A DNA stretch of 64,000 bases from Variovorax paradoxus (lineage in GTDB: Bacteria; Pseudomonadota; Gammaproteobacteria; Burkholderiales; Burkholderiaceae_C): assembly GCA_016806145.1 (NCBI GenBank), contig CP063167.1, forward strand, positions 616,501 through 680,500, in the 5' to 3' direction. Made by a program: the position numbers and the translations under genes. Of this stretch, positions 33,355 to 41,302 are shown piece after piece. The notes under the pieces are model-generated. The model worked only from the letters and a program-made list of their open reading frames with translations. It was not told the DNA's origin and did not search any database. The first letter of the stretch is position 1. The number at the start of each line of letters is the position of its first letter.

Positions 33355-34254
33355 TCATCGCCACGATCGCCGCACCGAGGTCCCGATCGCGATCCCCGCC
33401 ACGATCAGCCCCGTCGCCAGCAGCAGCGCGCCATCGGGCCTTTCTCCGAGCGCGAGGTCGGCCGCCAGCAAGCCCACCACCGGCACGCCGAGCAGGCCCA
33501 TCGAGGTCACGGACGCCGGCAGGTCGCGGTTCACTGTGTTCATTGCCCAGCAGGCGAGCACGGTGCCGATGAGGTTGCTGTAGCCCAGCAGCGCGACGAG
33601 TTCCATCGACCAGGCGATGCGCGGCACGCCCTCGATGGCGAGCGCCAGCACCAGTTGCGCGCTGCTCGCCAGCAGCATCTGCCAGGGCAGCAGCTGGAAC
33701 GGCGGCGTGGTCCACCGATGGGCACGCCCGTAGACGATGCAGGCGGCCCAGCAGGCCGCGGCCAGCAGGATCAGGCCGTGGCCGCGCACCACGCCGGCAT
33801 CACGCCAGTCGACGGCCGCGGGCTGCAGCAGCACCAGCAGCCCCGCCACGCCGAGCCCCAGGCCCGCGGCGCGGCGCGCGGTGAAGGCCTCGCCGAGGAA
33901 GAAGCGGGCCGCGGGCAGCACCCACAGCGGCGTGGTGTAGGCCAGCACCACCGAGCGGCCCGCGCTCAGGTACTGCAGGCCCAGCGCGGCCAGCACCGAG
34001 AAGGCCACCATGTGCAGCAGGCCGACGCTCAGGATCACCGGCAGGTCGTGCCGCGTCGGCATGGCCAGCCGGCCCGAGACCGGCAGCACCACCCACAGCA
34101 CGATGCACGCCGGCACCATGCGCAGCGTGGTGGCCCAGATCGGCGTGACGTGTTCCAGCACCACCTTGCCGACGCTCCAGTTCACGCCCCAGGCGGCGAT
34201 GACGATTGCAAGCAGAAGGACGGCGGTGCCGCGCGGCGAGGCATTCGAGGACAT
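33355..34254 (-). CDS. EamA/DMT-family transporter
   Basis: This 299-residue membrane protein has about ten hydrophobic helices in two EamA repeats, for example LLLAIVIAAWGVNWSVGKVVL at the start and MGLLGVPVVGLLAADLALGE near the end. DMT proteins mainly export amino acids, nucleosides or other metabolites. ATG 34254 is preferred; a TTG start at 34293 gives a non-hydrophobic, Pro-rich extension. It is divergent from the LysR gene and probably regulated by it. Confidence 0.87.
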   Translation of the reverse strand: MSSNASPRGTAVLLLAIVIAAWGVNWSVGKVVLEHVTPIWATTLRMVPACIVLWVVLPVSGRLAMPTRHDLPVILSVGLLHMVAFSVLAALGLQYLSAGRSVVLAYTTPLWVLPAARFFLGEAFTARRAAGLGLGVAGLLVLLQPAAVDWRDAGVVRGHGLILLAAACWAACIVYGRAHRWTTPPFQLLPWQMLLASSAQLVLALAIEGVPRIAWSMELVALLGYSNLIGTVLACWAMNTVNRDLPASVTSMGLLGVPVVGLLAADLALGERPDGALLLATGLIVAGIAIGTSVRRSWR

Positions 34255-34342
34255 GGCTGACGGTGGGCAGGGGATGGACCGGAAGCCGCTCAAGATAAGC
34301 CGGTGCGGCCTTTCGCACCAGCGATCCTTCTCTACACTGGCC

Positions 34343-34357
34343 GTGAAATCAATTCAC
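34343..34357. promoter_or_regulatory. small palindrome just upstream of the LysR gene
   Basis: GTGAA-ATCAA-TTCAC is a perfect 5-base inverted repeat ending three bases before the LysR start codon. It may be an autoregulation site in the 106-base divergent region shared with the DMT gene. Confidence 0.35.
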
Positions 34358-34360
34358 ACC

Positions 34361-35254
34361 ATGGACCTCCAGCAACTCCCCCCGTTGACTGCCCTGCGCG
34401 CCTTCGCCGCTGCCGCCCAGGCCGGCAGCGTGGTCGGCGCCGCCGACCGGCTCAAGGTCACGCACAGCGCGGTGAGCCACCAGTTGCGTCTCATCGAAGC
34501 GTGGCTGGGCTGCAAGCTGTTCGAGCGCCATGCGGCGGGCGTGACGCTCACCGACGCCGGCCGGCGGCTGTTCGCGTGCACGGCCCGGGCGCTCGACGAC
34601 ATCGGCACCGTCTGCGCCGAGATCCGCGGCCAGCGGCCCGCCACCGCGCTGACCCTGGCCTGTCCCGGCAGCTTCATGCTGCAGTGGCTGATCCCGCGGC
34701 TCGACGACTTCGAGGCGCGGCATCCGCAGGTGGTGCTCAACCTGCAGACCGGCAGCGACCTGGGCCGGTTGCGCGCCGGGCACGTCGATGCGCTGGTCTA
34801 CTGCGGGCGTGGAACGCATCCGCGCGAGGTGAGCGAGATCCTGCTGGCCGACAACGACATCGGACCGATCTGCACGCCCGCGCAGGCGAAGGCGCTGGCC
34901 CGGCCGCGGGACGTGCTGTCGCATGCGCTGCTCGGCACCGAGTCCTATCCGGCCAGCTGGACGATCTGGGCACAGGCCCACGGGCTGGACGCCGCGCGGC
35001 TGCGGCCGCGGCGTTCCTTCGGCCAATGGATCTACATGATCCAGGCCACCATCGCCGGTCTCGGCGTGGGCATCGCGCCCTCGGTGCTGGTGCGCGAGGA
35101 GCTTGCGCAGGCGCGCATCGCGGCCCCGCTCGGCTTCGTACCCAGCGGCGACCGCATCTCGCTGTGCGTGCTCAGGCGCCGCGCGCAGGAGCCGGCCATC
35201 GCCGCGCTCGCCGACTGGCTCGGCACGCTGCACGGCCAGCCGGCAGCCGGTTGA
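34361..35254 (+). CDS. LysR-family regulator (GcvA-like)
   Basis: The 297-residue regulator has the LysR helix-turn-helix in residues 8-67 (PPLTALRAFAAAAQAGSV, then AADRLKVTHSAVSHQLRLIE and LFERHAAGVTLTDAG). The periplasmic-binding-like sensor domain has the GcvA-type features DLGRLRAGHVDALVYCGRG and PASWTIWAQAHG. The start at 34361 gives MDLQQLPPLTAL. It stands opposite the DMT exporter gene, which is its likely target. Its effector is not known. Confidence 0.9.
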   Translation: MDLQQLPPLTALRAFAAAAQAGSVVGAADRLKVTHSAVSHQLRLIEAWLGCKLFERHAAGVTLTDAGRRLFACTARALDDIGTVCAEIRGQRPATALTLACPGSFMLQWLIPRLDDFEARHPQVVLNLQTGSDLGRLRAGHVDALVYCGRGTHPREVSEILLADNDIGPICTPAQAKALARPRDVLSHALLGTESYPASWTIWAQAHGLDAARLRPRRSFGQWIYMIQATIAGLGVGIAPSVLVREELAQARIAAPLGFVPSGDRISLCVLRRRAQEPAIAALADWLGTLHGQPAAG

Positions 35255-35273
35255 CCCCGCGGCCGCTCGGGCG

Positions 35274-35861
35274 CTACACGATGCCGTGCAGGCACATGTC
35301 GCTCGCCTGGTCGGCCAGCGTCTCGAGGCTCAGGCGCCCGGTGGGCTGGTACCAGGTGTAGGTCCAGTTCAGCATGCCGTACATCAGCATCGCGTGCGTG
35401 GTTGCGGCCTGGCGGTCCTTGAACTTCTGCGCGTTGATCTCGCGCAGCAGCGCGCACAGGAAGCCGACCAGCTTCTGTTCGTTGGCGTTCACCTGCGCGC
35501 GCACCTCGTCGGGCAGGTGGTAGACGTCCTCGATCAGCACGGTGTGGCGGTCGCGCTGCTCGTAGTAGTACTTGAGGTGCGCGAGGAAGTAGTTGCGCAG
35601 CCGCGCGCGCGGATCGATGGGCGCCGACACCAGGTCCGAGGCGATCGCCACCAGCGCGCTCACGTGCTCGCCGAGCATCTCCGCGAGCATCGCTTCCTTC
35701 GACGGGAAGTAGTGATACATGCGCGACTTCGACGCGTTGCAGGCCGCGCCGATGTCGATGATGTTGGTGTTGCGAAAGCCGTTCTTGGCGAAGAGGGACG
35801 CGGCCACGTCGAGGATCGTGGCCCGGATGTCGTCGAAGTTCTCGGATTTGGTTCTGGCCAT
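35274..35861 (-). CDS. TetR-family regulator, proposed controller of the aryl-CoA regulon
   Basis: The 195-residue protein begins MARTKSENFDDIRATIL and has the TetR helix-turn-helix FAKNGFRNTNIIDIGAACNA followed by SKSRMYHYFPSKEAML. The ligand half is Trp/Tyr-rich (MLNWTYTWYQPTG), which suits a large ligand such as an acyl- or aryl-CoA. A perfect CCGTCCGGACGG palindrome lies 105 bases upstream, and three similar sites lie before the oxygenase, hydratase and oxidoreductase operons 8-24 kb away. TetR-type PaaR repressors of Thermus and Corynebacterium respond to phenylacetyl-CoA, so an arylacetyl-CoA effector is a fair guess. Confidence 0.87.
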   Translation of the reverse strand: MARTKSENFDDIRATILDVAASLFAKNGFRNTNIIDIGAACNASKSRMYHYFPSKEAMLAEMLGEHVSALVAIASDLVSAPIDPRARLRNYFLAHLKYYYEQRDRHTVLIEDVYHLPDEVRAQVNANEQKLVGFLCALLREINAQKFKDRQAATTHAMLMYGMLNWTYTWYQPTGRLSLETLADQASDMCLHGIV

Positions 35862-35965
35862 GTCGGCATCGCCCGCAAAAGAAAAATGGTTCGTTCGAAA
35901 CACCCGCGCCGCGCGCATGTTTCGTCCGCCCGCCCTGTACGCACCCGGGCGAAACAGCGAAATTT

Positions 35966-35983
35966 ATTCCGTCCGGACGGCCT
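35966..35983. promoter_or_regulatory. operator site D (perfect CCGTCCGGACGG palindrome)
   Basis: ATTCCGTCC-GGACGGCCT has a perfect 12-base core (35969-35980) with an AAATTT stretch on the left. It lies in the 200-base region between the TetR gene (start 35861) and the binding-protein gene (start 36062). It is the strongest of the four related sites, as expected for an autoregulated repressor. Confidence 0.72.
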
Positions 35984-36061
35984 ACTCTAACCGAGGCCTC
36001 GCGAGCTCGCGGCGGGGCCACTTCCTGGTCCTTTCGATCCACCCGCCCCACGGAGCCGCGC

Positions 36062-37183
36062 ATGAATCCCTCGCCACGCCACGTCCTCGCCTCGCTCGTC
36101 GTCGCCATCGCCACCACCGCGCAGGCGCAGGATGCGCCCGTGCGCATCGGCATCGCCGCGCCGCTGACGGGCGGCATCGCCCATCTCGGCAAGGACATGG
36201 AGAACGGCGCGCGGCTCGCCATCGAGGACCTCAATGCGCAGGGCCTCGCGATCGGTGGCCGCCGGCTGCGCTTCGAGGCGGTGGTCGAGGACGACCGGGC
36301 CGATCCCGCCAGCGCCACCACCGTGGCGCAGAAGCTCGCCGACCTGCAGGTCAACGGCATCGTCGGCCACCTCAACTCGGGCACCACCATTCCCGCGGCG
36401 CGCGTCTACAACGACGCCGGCATCCCGCAGGTTGCACCGGCCGCGACCAACCCGCAGTACACGCGCGCCGGCTACAAATTCGCCGCGCGCCTCATGGCCA
36501 CCGACGTGCAGCAGGCCGATGGCATCGCGGGCTACGTCGCGCGCACGCTGAAGGCGAAGACCGCCGCCGTGATCGACGACCGCACCGCCTACGGCCAGGG
36601 CCTCGCCGACCAAGTCGTGGCCGACCTCGGCAAGGCGCAGGTGAAGGTGCTCAAGCGCGAGTTTGGCACCGACCGCGCGACCGACTTCTCGGCCATCCTC
36701 ACCACCCTGCGCGGCCTCAAGCCCGACGTGATCGTCTACGCGGGCGCCGACGCGCAGGCCGCGCTGGTCAACCGGCAGATGAAGCAGCTCGGCCTGAGCG
36801 CGACCTTCATCGCGGGCGACGGCGTGTGCACCGGCGAATGGAGCAAGCTCGCGGCCGGCGCCAACGAGGGCGCCTACTGCTCGCAGGCCGGCGCGCCGCG
36901 CGAGGCCATGGCCGCCTTCGCGGCCTTCAACCAGCGCTACAAGGCGCGCTTCGGCACCGACGTGATCGTGTTCGCGCCCTATGCCTACGACGCGGTGATG
37001 GTGCTGGTGGAGGCGATGAAGAAGGCCGGCTCCACCGATCCCTCCGTGTACGGACCGAAGCTCGCGGGCGTGACGCTCACCGGGCTGATCGGGCCGATCG
37101 CGTTCGATGCGCGCGGGGACAACCTGCGGGGGACGGTGACGATCTATCAGGTGCGTGGGGGGAAGCTGGTGGTGGCGCCGTAG
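36062..37183 (+). CDS. Liv-type ABC substrate-binding protein, no permease beside it
   Basis: The 373-residue Peripla_BP_6 protein has a signal peptide ending after TTAQA near residue 22, then RIGIAAPLTGGIAHLGKDMENGA. The body carries VVEDDRADPASATTVAQKLAD and NGIVGHLNSGTTIPAA, as in LivJ/LivK proteins that bind branched-chain amino acids. No Liv permease or ATPase is adjacent. Operator D in its promoter links it to the TetR gene, and the Liv importer at 13.7-17.3 kb appears to be under the same operator type. It may therefore be a second binding protein for that importer. Confidence 0.87.
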   Translation: MNPSPRHVLASLVVAIATTAQAQDAPVRIGIAAPLTGGIAHLGKDMENGARLAIEDLNAQGLAIGGRRLRFEAVVEDDRADPASATTVAQKLADLQVNGIVGHLNSGTTIPAARVYNDAGIPQVAPAATNPQYTRAGYKFAARLMATDVQQADGIAGYVARTLKAKTAAVIDDRTAYGQGLADQVVADLGKAQVKVLKREFGTDRATDFSAILTTLRGLKPDVIVYAGADAQAALVNRQMKQLGLSATFIAGDGVCTGEWSKLAAGANEGAYCSQAGAPREAMAAFAAFNQRYKARFGTDVIVFAPYAYDAVMVLVEAMKKAGSTDPSVYGPKLAGVTLTGLIGPIAFDARGDNLRGTVTIYQVRGGKLVVAP

Positions 37184-37208
37184 CGTTGCGCCCTGCGCGA
37201 CCCCGGTC

Positions 37209-38039
37209 CTACTTCGTGAACCCCTCGCGCTTGCGGATCTCGTCGAGATAGTTGTAGATCGAGAAGCGCGACATGTCGAGCGCCGCCGCCGCGCGGCCCA
37301 CGCTGCCCTTCACGATGAACAGGCCGCGCCGCAGCATCTCCTCGACGGCGTGCACCTTTTCCTCCTTGTTCATGAGCTGCACCGGCTTGCCGAAGGTGCG
37401 GATCGCCGAACGGATGATCTCGCCCATCAACAGGTCCATGTCGGGCGATTCCTCGCGCGACTCGGGCGCCGCCGCGGGCGCGGGCGCGCCCTGGATCGCA
37501 TGCTCGAGCCAGGCATGCGCGAGCTTGAACACCGTGAGGTCGGCATTCATGCAAAGCGCCGCGAAGGGCGTGCCGTCGGCATCGCGGTAGATCACGGTGG
37601 CCGACTTCAGCGGCGTGCCGGTGCCGGTCAGCGTGGGATAGACGTTGACGACCGAGTGGCCGCTGCCCGAAAGGTCGGTGGCGGCCGACCAGGCGGCGCC
37701 GAAGGCGCGGTCGTCCTTCGGGCCGCTGAGGATGGTGCTGCCGACCTTGCGGCCCGACACATGGCCGTTGGCGATCGCGACCACCGAGGCATCGGGCTGC
37801 GTCAGGTCGTGCAGCACCAGTTCGGTGTTCGGCCCGAGCATGCGCCCCATCATCTCCACCACGGGCTTGAGCACCTCGACGATGCGCCGGCGCTCCTCGG
37901 CGATGGCCGGCGACACCGTCGCGGCCTTCGAGGGCTTGGCCGCGCGCTGGCGTGCGCGCGGCGCCGGCGGCTTCGGCGGCGGCTGCTGCGCGGTCGAAAG
38001 GGAGCTGGAGGTCTCGGCAGTCTTGCGGGTGGCTGGCAT
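37209..38039 (-). CDS. YheO/DauR-type regulator (PAS plus HTH)
   Basis: The 276-residue protein has a basic, Pro-rich N-terminal extension of about 45 residues. A YheO-like PAS domain follows at ~50-170 (MMGRMLGPNTELVLHDLTQPDAS). The C-terminal HTH_22 covers ~225-276 (GRAAAALDMSRFSIYNYLDEIRK). DauR, the repressor of D-arginine use in Pseudomonas, has this layout. It is divergent from the exported PLP enzyme and RidA genes, and TTCAAC-type palindromes lie between them, so it probably controls them. Confidence 0.88.
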   Translation of the reverse strand: MPATRKTAETSSSLSTAQQPPPKPPAPRARQRAAKPSKAATVSPAIAEERRRIVEVLKPVVEMMGRMLGPNTELVLHDLTQPDASVVAIANGHVSGRKVGSTILSGPKDDRAFGAAWSAATDLSGSGHSVVNVYPTLTGTGTPLKSATVIYRDADGTPFAALCMNADLTVFKLAHAWLEHAIQGAPAPAAAPESREESPDMDLLMGEIIRSAIRTFGKPVQLMNKEEKVHAVEEMLRRGLFIVKGSVGRAAAALDMSRFSIYNYLDEIRKREGFTK

Positions 38040-38092
38040 GGACGCGAAAGTCGAAGGAAGGTCGAAGGGGAGTGAAGGCCCTGATCCTCGAT

Positions 38093-38109
38093 TTCAACAA
38101 ACTGTTGAA
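38093..38109. promoter_or_regulatory. palindrome in the YheO-regulator promoter
   Basis: TTCAACA-AAC-TGTTGAA is a perfect 7-base inverted repeat. It lies 54 bases upstream of the regulator start. A related sequence occurs at 38213-38229 before the divergent gene, so both are probable binding sites for the regulator. Confidence 0.58.
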
Positions 38110-38212
38110 TACTTGATCTGGCGTTGATTCTGGCACATGTCGTGCAGGTCCGGCCGGCCCTGGGGTCCGCCCGAAACGACGCGGCAACTGTAGGGCAAGG
38201 TGCGCCCAGAAA

Positions 38213-38229
38213 TTCAACATTTCGTTGAT
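38213..38229. promoter_or_regulatory. second TTCAAC-type repeat, before the PLP-enzyme gene
   Basis: TTCAAC-ATTTC-GTTGAT is an imperfect repeat like the site at 38093. An extra TCAACA half lies at 38233-38238, overlapping the AAGGAG ribosome site (38238-38243) of the next gene. Binding here could block both transcription and translation start. Confidence 0.48.
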
Positions 38230-38251
38230 AAATCAACAAGGAGTTCATATC

Positions 38252-39610
38252 ATGCCGAGTTCGAACCATCCCGCCGCCACCGCGGCGCCCCTGCCGACGG
38301 ACATACCCACGCCGCCGGCCACCTCCCGCCGCCATTGGCTCAAGTCCCTCGGCGGCGCCTCCGTCGCGGGCGTGCTCGGCAGCCAGCTCGTCGCCTGCGG
38401 CGGCGGCTCGGGTTCGTCGGGCGGTTTCCTGCCCTTCGCCTCGGCCGCGCCGCCGCCGGCCCCGCCCAGCGGCACGCCGACCTTGCCGGCCAAGGCGCTG
38501 TTCCCCGGCGTGGCCGACCGCGTGTACCTCAACGGCGCCGCCGACCACCCGTGGAACCAGTACGCCACCGACGCGCTGAGTTCCTACGCGCAATCCAAGC
38601 TCTCGCTCGCGAGCGGCAGTGCGACCGCCACCGCGAAGTTCGCGGCGCTGATCAATGCCGATGCCGACGAGATCGCCTACGTGCCCAGCACCTCGATGGG
38701 CGAGTACCTCGTGACGCGCGCGCTCGGCCTGCCCGAATCGGGCGGCCGCGTGGTCACCGACGCGCTGCACTTCGTCGGCTCGTTCTACATGTACGAGCAA
38801 TACCGGCTGCGCGGCCTCGACGTGCTCACCGTGCCGATGGACGCCAACCACCGCATCGCGCTGGCCGACCTCGACAAGGCCATCTCGCCCGGCACCAAGC
38901 TGGTGGCGATCTCGCACGTGTCGCTCTACAACGGCTTCACGCACGACCTCAAGGCCGTGTGCGACCTCGCGCATTCGCGCGGCGCGCTGGTCTACGTCGA
39001 CCTGATCCAGTCGGCCGGCGCGATACCGGTGGACGTGAAGGCGGCCGGCGTCGACTTCGCGGGCTGCGGCACCTACAAATGGTTGATGGGCGACTTCGGC
39101 TTCGCCTTCCTCTACGTGCGCAAGAGCCTGCTGCCCAAGCTGCAACGGCCTTGGTACGGCTACCGCCAGACGCGCAACTTCGCGGCGCCGATCCTGCACG
39201 TCTATCCGCTCGACCCGCCCGGCAGCGTGCCCTACGAGAGCGTGCAGATCGATTCGGTGTCGGGTTACTTCAGCGGCTCGTTCCCGGCCTCCTCGATCGA
39301 AGCGGCCTGCGCGGCATCCATCGACTGGATCCAGAGCGTGGGCGTCGACAGGATCCAGGCCTGGCGCAAGCCGATGACCGATGCGCTGCAGGCCGGCCTG
39401 CGCGCCAAGGGCTTCCAGGTGGTGACGCCGCCCGACAGCAGCTCGCCGATCGTGACCTTCGCCTATGCCAATGCCGCCCAGCTCGCGAGCCGGCTCGCGC
39501 CCGACAAGATCGAGATCACCCTGCGCGCCAACCATGCGCGCATCTCGCCGTCCGTCTACAACGACATGAACGACATCGCCAGATTCCTCGCCGCGATCGG
39601 AACGCCATGA
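38252..39610 (+). CDS. exported class V aminotransferase-fold (isopenicillin N epimerase-like) PLP enzyme
   Basis: This is a 452-residue PLP enzyme. The Tat-like motif SRRHWLK (25-31) is followed by a hydrophobic stretch and LVAC (46-49), a good lipobox, so it is predicted as a Tat-exported lipoprotein. The catalytic domain has Asp250 for the PLP nitrogen (YVDLIQSAG) and the PLP lysine Lys276 in GTYKWLMG. The relatives are isopenicillin N epimerase and cysteine desulfurase-like enzymes. AAGGAG lies 8 bases before ATG 38252. It overlaps the RidA gene by four bases. Use of a periplasmic amino acid (perhaps epimerisation or lyase chemistry) is inferred from the regulator type and RidA partner. 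Confidence 0.83.
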   Translation: MPSSNHPAATAAPLPTDIPTPPATSRRHWLKSLGGASVAGVLGSQLVACGGGSGSSGGFLPFASAAPPPAPPSGTPTLPAKALFPGVADRVYLNGAADHPWNQYATDALSSYAQSKLSLASGSATATAKFAALINADADEIAYVPSTSMGEYLVTRALGLPESGGRVVTDALHFVGSFYMYEQYRLRGLDVLTVPMDANHRIALADLDKAISPGTKLVAISHVSLYNGFTHDLKAVCDLAHSRGALVYVDLIQSAGAIPVDVKAAGVDFAGCGTYKWLMGDFGFAFLYVRKSLLPKLQRPWYGYRQTRNFAAPILHVYPLDPPGSVPYESVQIDSVSGYFSGSFPASSIEAACAASIDWIQSVGVDRIQAWRKPMTDALQAGLRAKGFQVVTPPDSSSPIVTFAYANAAQLASRLAPDKIEITLRANHARISPSVYNDMNDIARFLAAIGTP

Positions 39611-40059
39611 AACGCCACACCCTCATCGGCGGCGCCGCGCTCGCCTGCCTCGTCCTCGCGACCAGCGCCTGCGGCGTCGCGCCGCGGCATCTCAACTCGG
39701 GCAAGGTGCTGCCCACCACCCTGCCCTTCTCCGAGGCCGTGCAGGTCGGCCGCACGCTCTACCTGTCGGGCCAGATCGGCAACCTGCCCGGCAGCCTCAA
39801 GCTGCCGCCGGGCGGCATCGGCCCCGAGTCGAAGCAGGTGATGGAGAACATCAAGACCACGCTCGAGGCGCATGGCCACACCATGGCCGACGTGGTGAAG
39901 TGCACCGCCATGCTGGCCGACATGAGCGAGTGGGGAGCCTTCAACGAGGTCTACAAGGGCTACTTCGCCGAAGGCCGGTATCCGGCGCGCAGTGCCTTCG
40001 GTGCGACCGCGCTGGCCTTCAATGCGCGGATCGAGGTGGAGTGCATCGCGGCGAAGTAG
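39607..40059 (+). CDS. exported RidA-family (YjgF/YER057c) protein
   Basis: This 150-residue protein has an export signal, MKRHTLIGGAALACLVLATSA, with Cys22 at a lipoprotein-like position. The RidA domain follows: RTLYLSGQIG, and the family signature around YPARSAFG with the conserved Arg, then IEVECIA. Cytoplasmic RidA hydrolyses enamine/imine by-products of PLP enzymes. Export is unusual, but the gene overlaps that of an exported PLP enzyme by ATGA, so the pair seems to work together outside the cytoplasm. Confidence 0.83.
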   Translation: MKRHTLIGGAALACLVLATSACGVAPRHLNSGKVLPTTLPFSEAVQVGRTLYLSGQIGNLPGSLKLPPGGIGPESKQVMENIKTTLEAHGHTMADVVKCTAMLADMSEWGAFNEVYKGYFAEGRYPARSAFGATALAFNARIEVECIAAK

Positions 40060-40114
40060 CGCCGCTCCGCTTCAGCGCCAGGTTCGGCCGAAATTCCGTC
40101 CAATGAGAGAGAAA

Positions 40115-40138
40115 TGTGCATTTGTTCTAAAATGCACA
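40115..40138. promoter_or_regulatory. toxin-antitoxin operator
   Basis: TGTGCATTT (40115-40123) and AAATGCACA (40130-40138) form a perfect 9-base inverted repeat with a 6-base spacer, 22 bases before the antitoxin start. It overlaps a -10-like TCTAAAAT. Antitoxins of the Phd family often repress through such sites. Confidence 0.68.
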
Positions 40139-40159
40139 CTTCCACTACAGGACCCTCCC

Positions 40160-40534
40160 ATGCAAGTCGTGACCGCCACCGACGTCAAGAGCCAGCTTGG
40201 CGAGCTTTTCGATGCTGTCGAGAAGGACGAGGGCGCCAGCGTCCTGATCGAGCGAAATCGCCGCCCCGCGGCGATGCTCCTGAACGCTCATGTGGCCGAG
40301 AAGGCCATCTTGGGGGCCTACGCCCACGGCGTGCTGCCGCGTGCCATCGCCATGCAGCAGCTCGGCCTGGACTGGTATGGCGATCTGCTGCAGCGAATGA
40401 ATCTCCATGGCATCGAGCATCCATCGGCCTCGGCCGAGGACGCGCGTGTCATGAAGAAAGCGGCGGACGATGCGCTGCGATCGCTGGACGCAACCGGTGC
40501 GCCTACCGCTCGCTCGAGGAAGGCGAAAGGGTAA
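40160..40534 (+). CDS. Phd/YefM-like antitoxin
   Basis: The 124-residue protein has a Phd/YefM N-terminal domain: VVTATDVKSQLGELFDAVEK and IERNRRPAAMLLN. The C-terminal half (residues ~60-124) would hold the toxin-binding part. It overlaps the toxin gene by one base (TAATG). The perfect palindrome at 40115-40138 is the likely autoregulation site. Codon use is less GC-biased than that of the neighbours, which hints at acquisition. Confidence 0.78.
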   Translation: MQVVTATDVKSQLGELFDAVEKDEGASVLIERNRRPAAMLLNAHVAEKAILGAYAHGVLPRAIAMQQLGLDWYGDLLQRMNLHGIEHPSASAEDARVMKKAADDALRSLDATGAPTARSRKAKG

Positions 40535-41259
40535 TGGCCGAGAAGATCCGCATCGTCCTCCCGGACACGGGCCCGCTGATCACGCTAGCCCATGCCAATG
40601 CGCTCGAAGTGCTGCTGGCCTTCGATGCGCAACAGGTCCAGCTCGTCGTCACCGACATGGTGGAGTTCGAGGCCACGAGGCATCGCAGCACCCGCGAGGA
40701 TGCCCAGAGAATCTCCGACTTCCTCGAGAAACACGCCGGGCGGATCGTCATCGAGAAGACCGTCTTCGGCCAGATGGCGATCTCGGCGGCGCGCATCTAC
40801 GAGCGGTACACGGAAAGCCAGCAGTTGCGAGACTTCTACGCGACCAGCAACATGCCCGCTCCGTCACCGTTGGCGCCCAACAGCGGAGAGCTCTCCATCA
40901 ACAGCTACGTGTCCGAACTCATCGGGCAACCGCCCGGACCACCTTGCCTGGTCATCGCAGAAGACGACTTCTTCTTGCGTTCCACGCCCGGTGCTCTTCC
41001 CGGCAATGCGCACATCATCTCGACGGCCACATTGCTGGCGAAGCTGGAGGAACTGGACCCCCGATTCAAGGTACGCGACGTGCTGGACGCCGCAAGGCAC
41101 TACAAGGGCCGCGAGCCCAACCGCGCCACGGTCGACTCGCCGGCGCCCAAGGTCAAGGGCGGCAGCACCTGGGACGCTACCGTCGCCGCCGCCCAGCTGA
41201 CGACCAAACTCACGAAGAAAGGGAATCCTCGGATGAAGGGCTCTGGCAGCGGATCGTAA
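40534..41259 (+). CDS. PIN-domain-like toxin, enlarged
   Basis: This is a 241-residue protein whose start (VLPDTGPLITLAHA, Asp11) resembles PIN-domain nucleases. Further acidic residues occur in TDMVEFEATRH (near 47-57) and IAEDDFF. PIN toxins (VapC) are RNases of about 130 residues; this one is nearly twice as long, with a Lys/Ser/Gly-rich C-terminal tail. Its overlap with the Phd-like gene supports a toxin role. Direct evidence for RNase activity is absent, and it might be a different nuclease fold. Confidence 0.68.
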   Translation: MAEKIRIVLPDTGPLITLAHANALEVLLAFDAQQVQLVVTDMVEFEATRHRSTREDAQRISDFLEKHAGRIVIEKTVFGQMAISAARIYERYTESQQLRDFYATSNMPAPSPLAPNSGELSINSYVSELIGQPPGPPCLVIAEDDFFLRSTPGALPGNAHIISTATLLAKLEELDPRFKVRDVLDAARHYKGREPNRATVDSPAPKVKGGSTWDATVAAAQLTTKLTKKGNPRMKGSGSGS

Positions 41260-41302
41260 GCACCCGCCTTTGCCCCGCAAGCCCCCGAGGATGGCATCCC
41301 CT

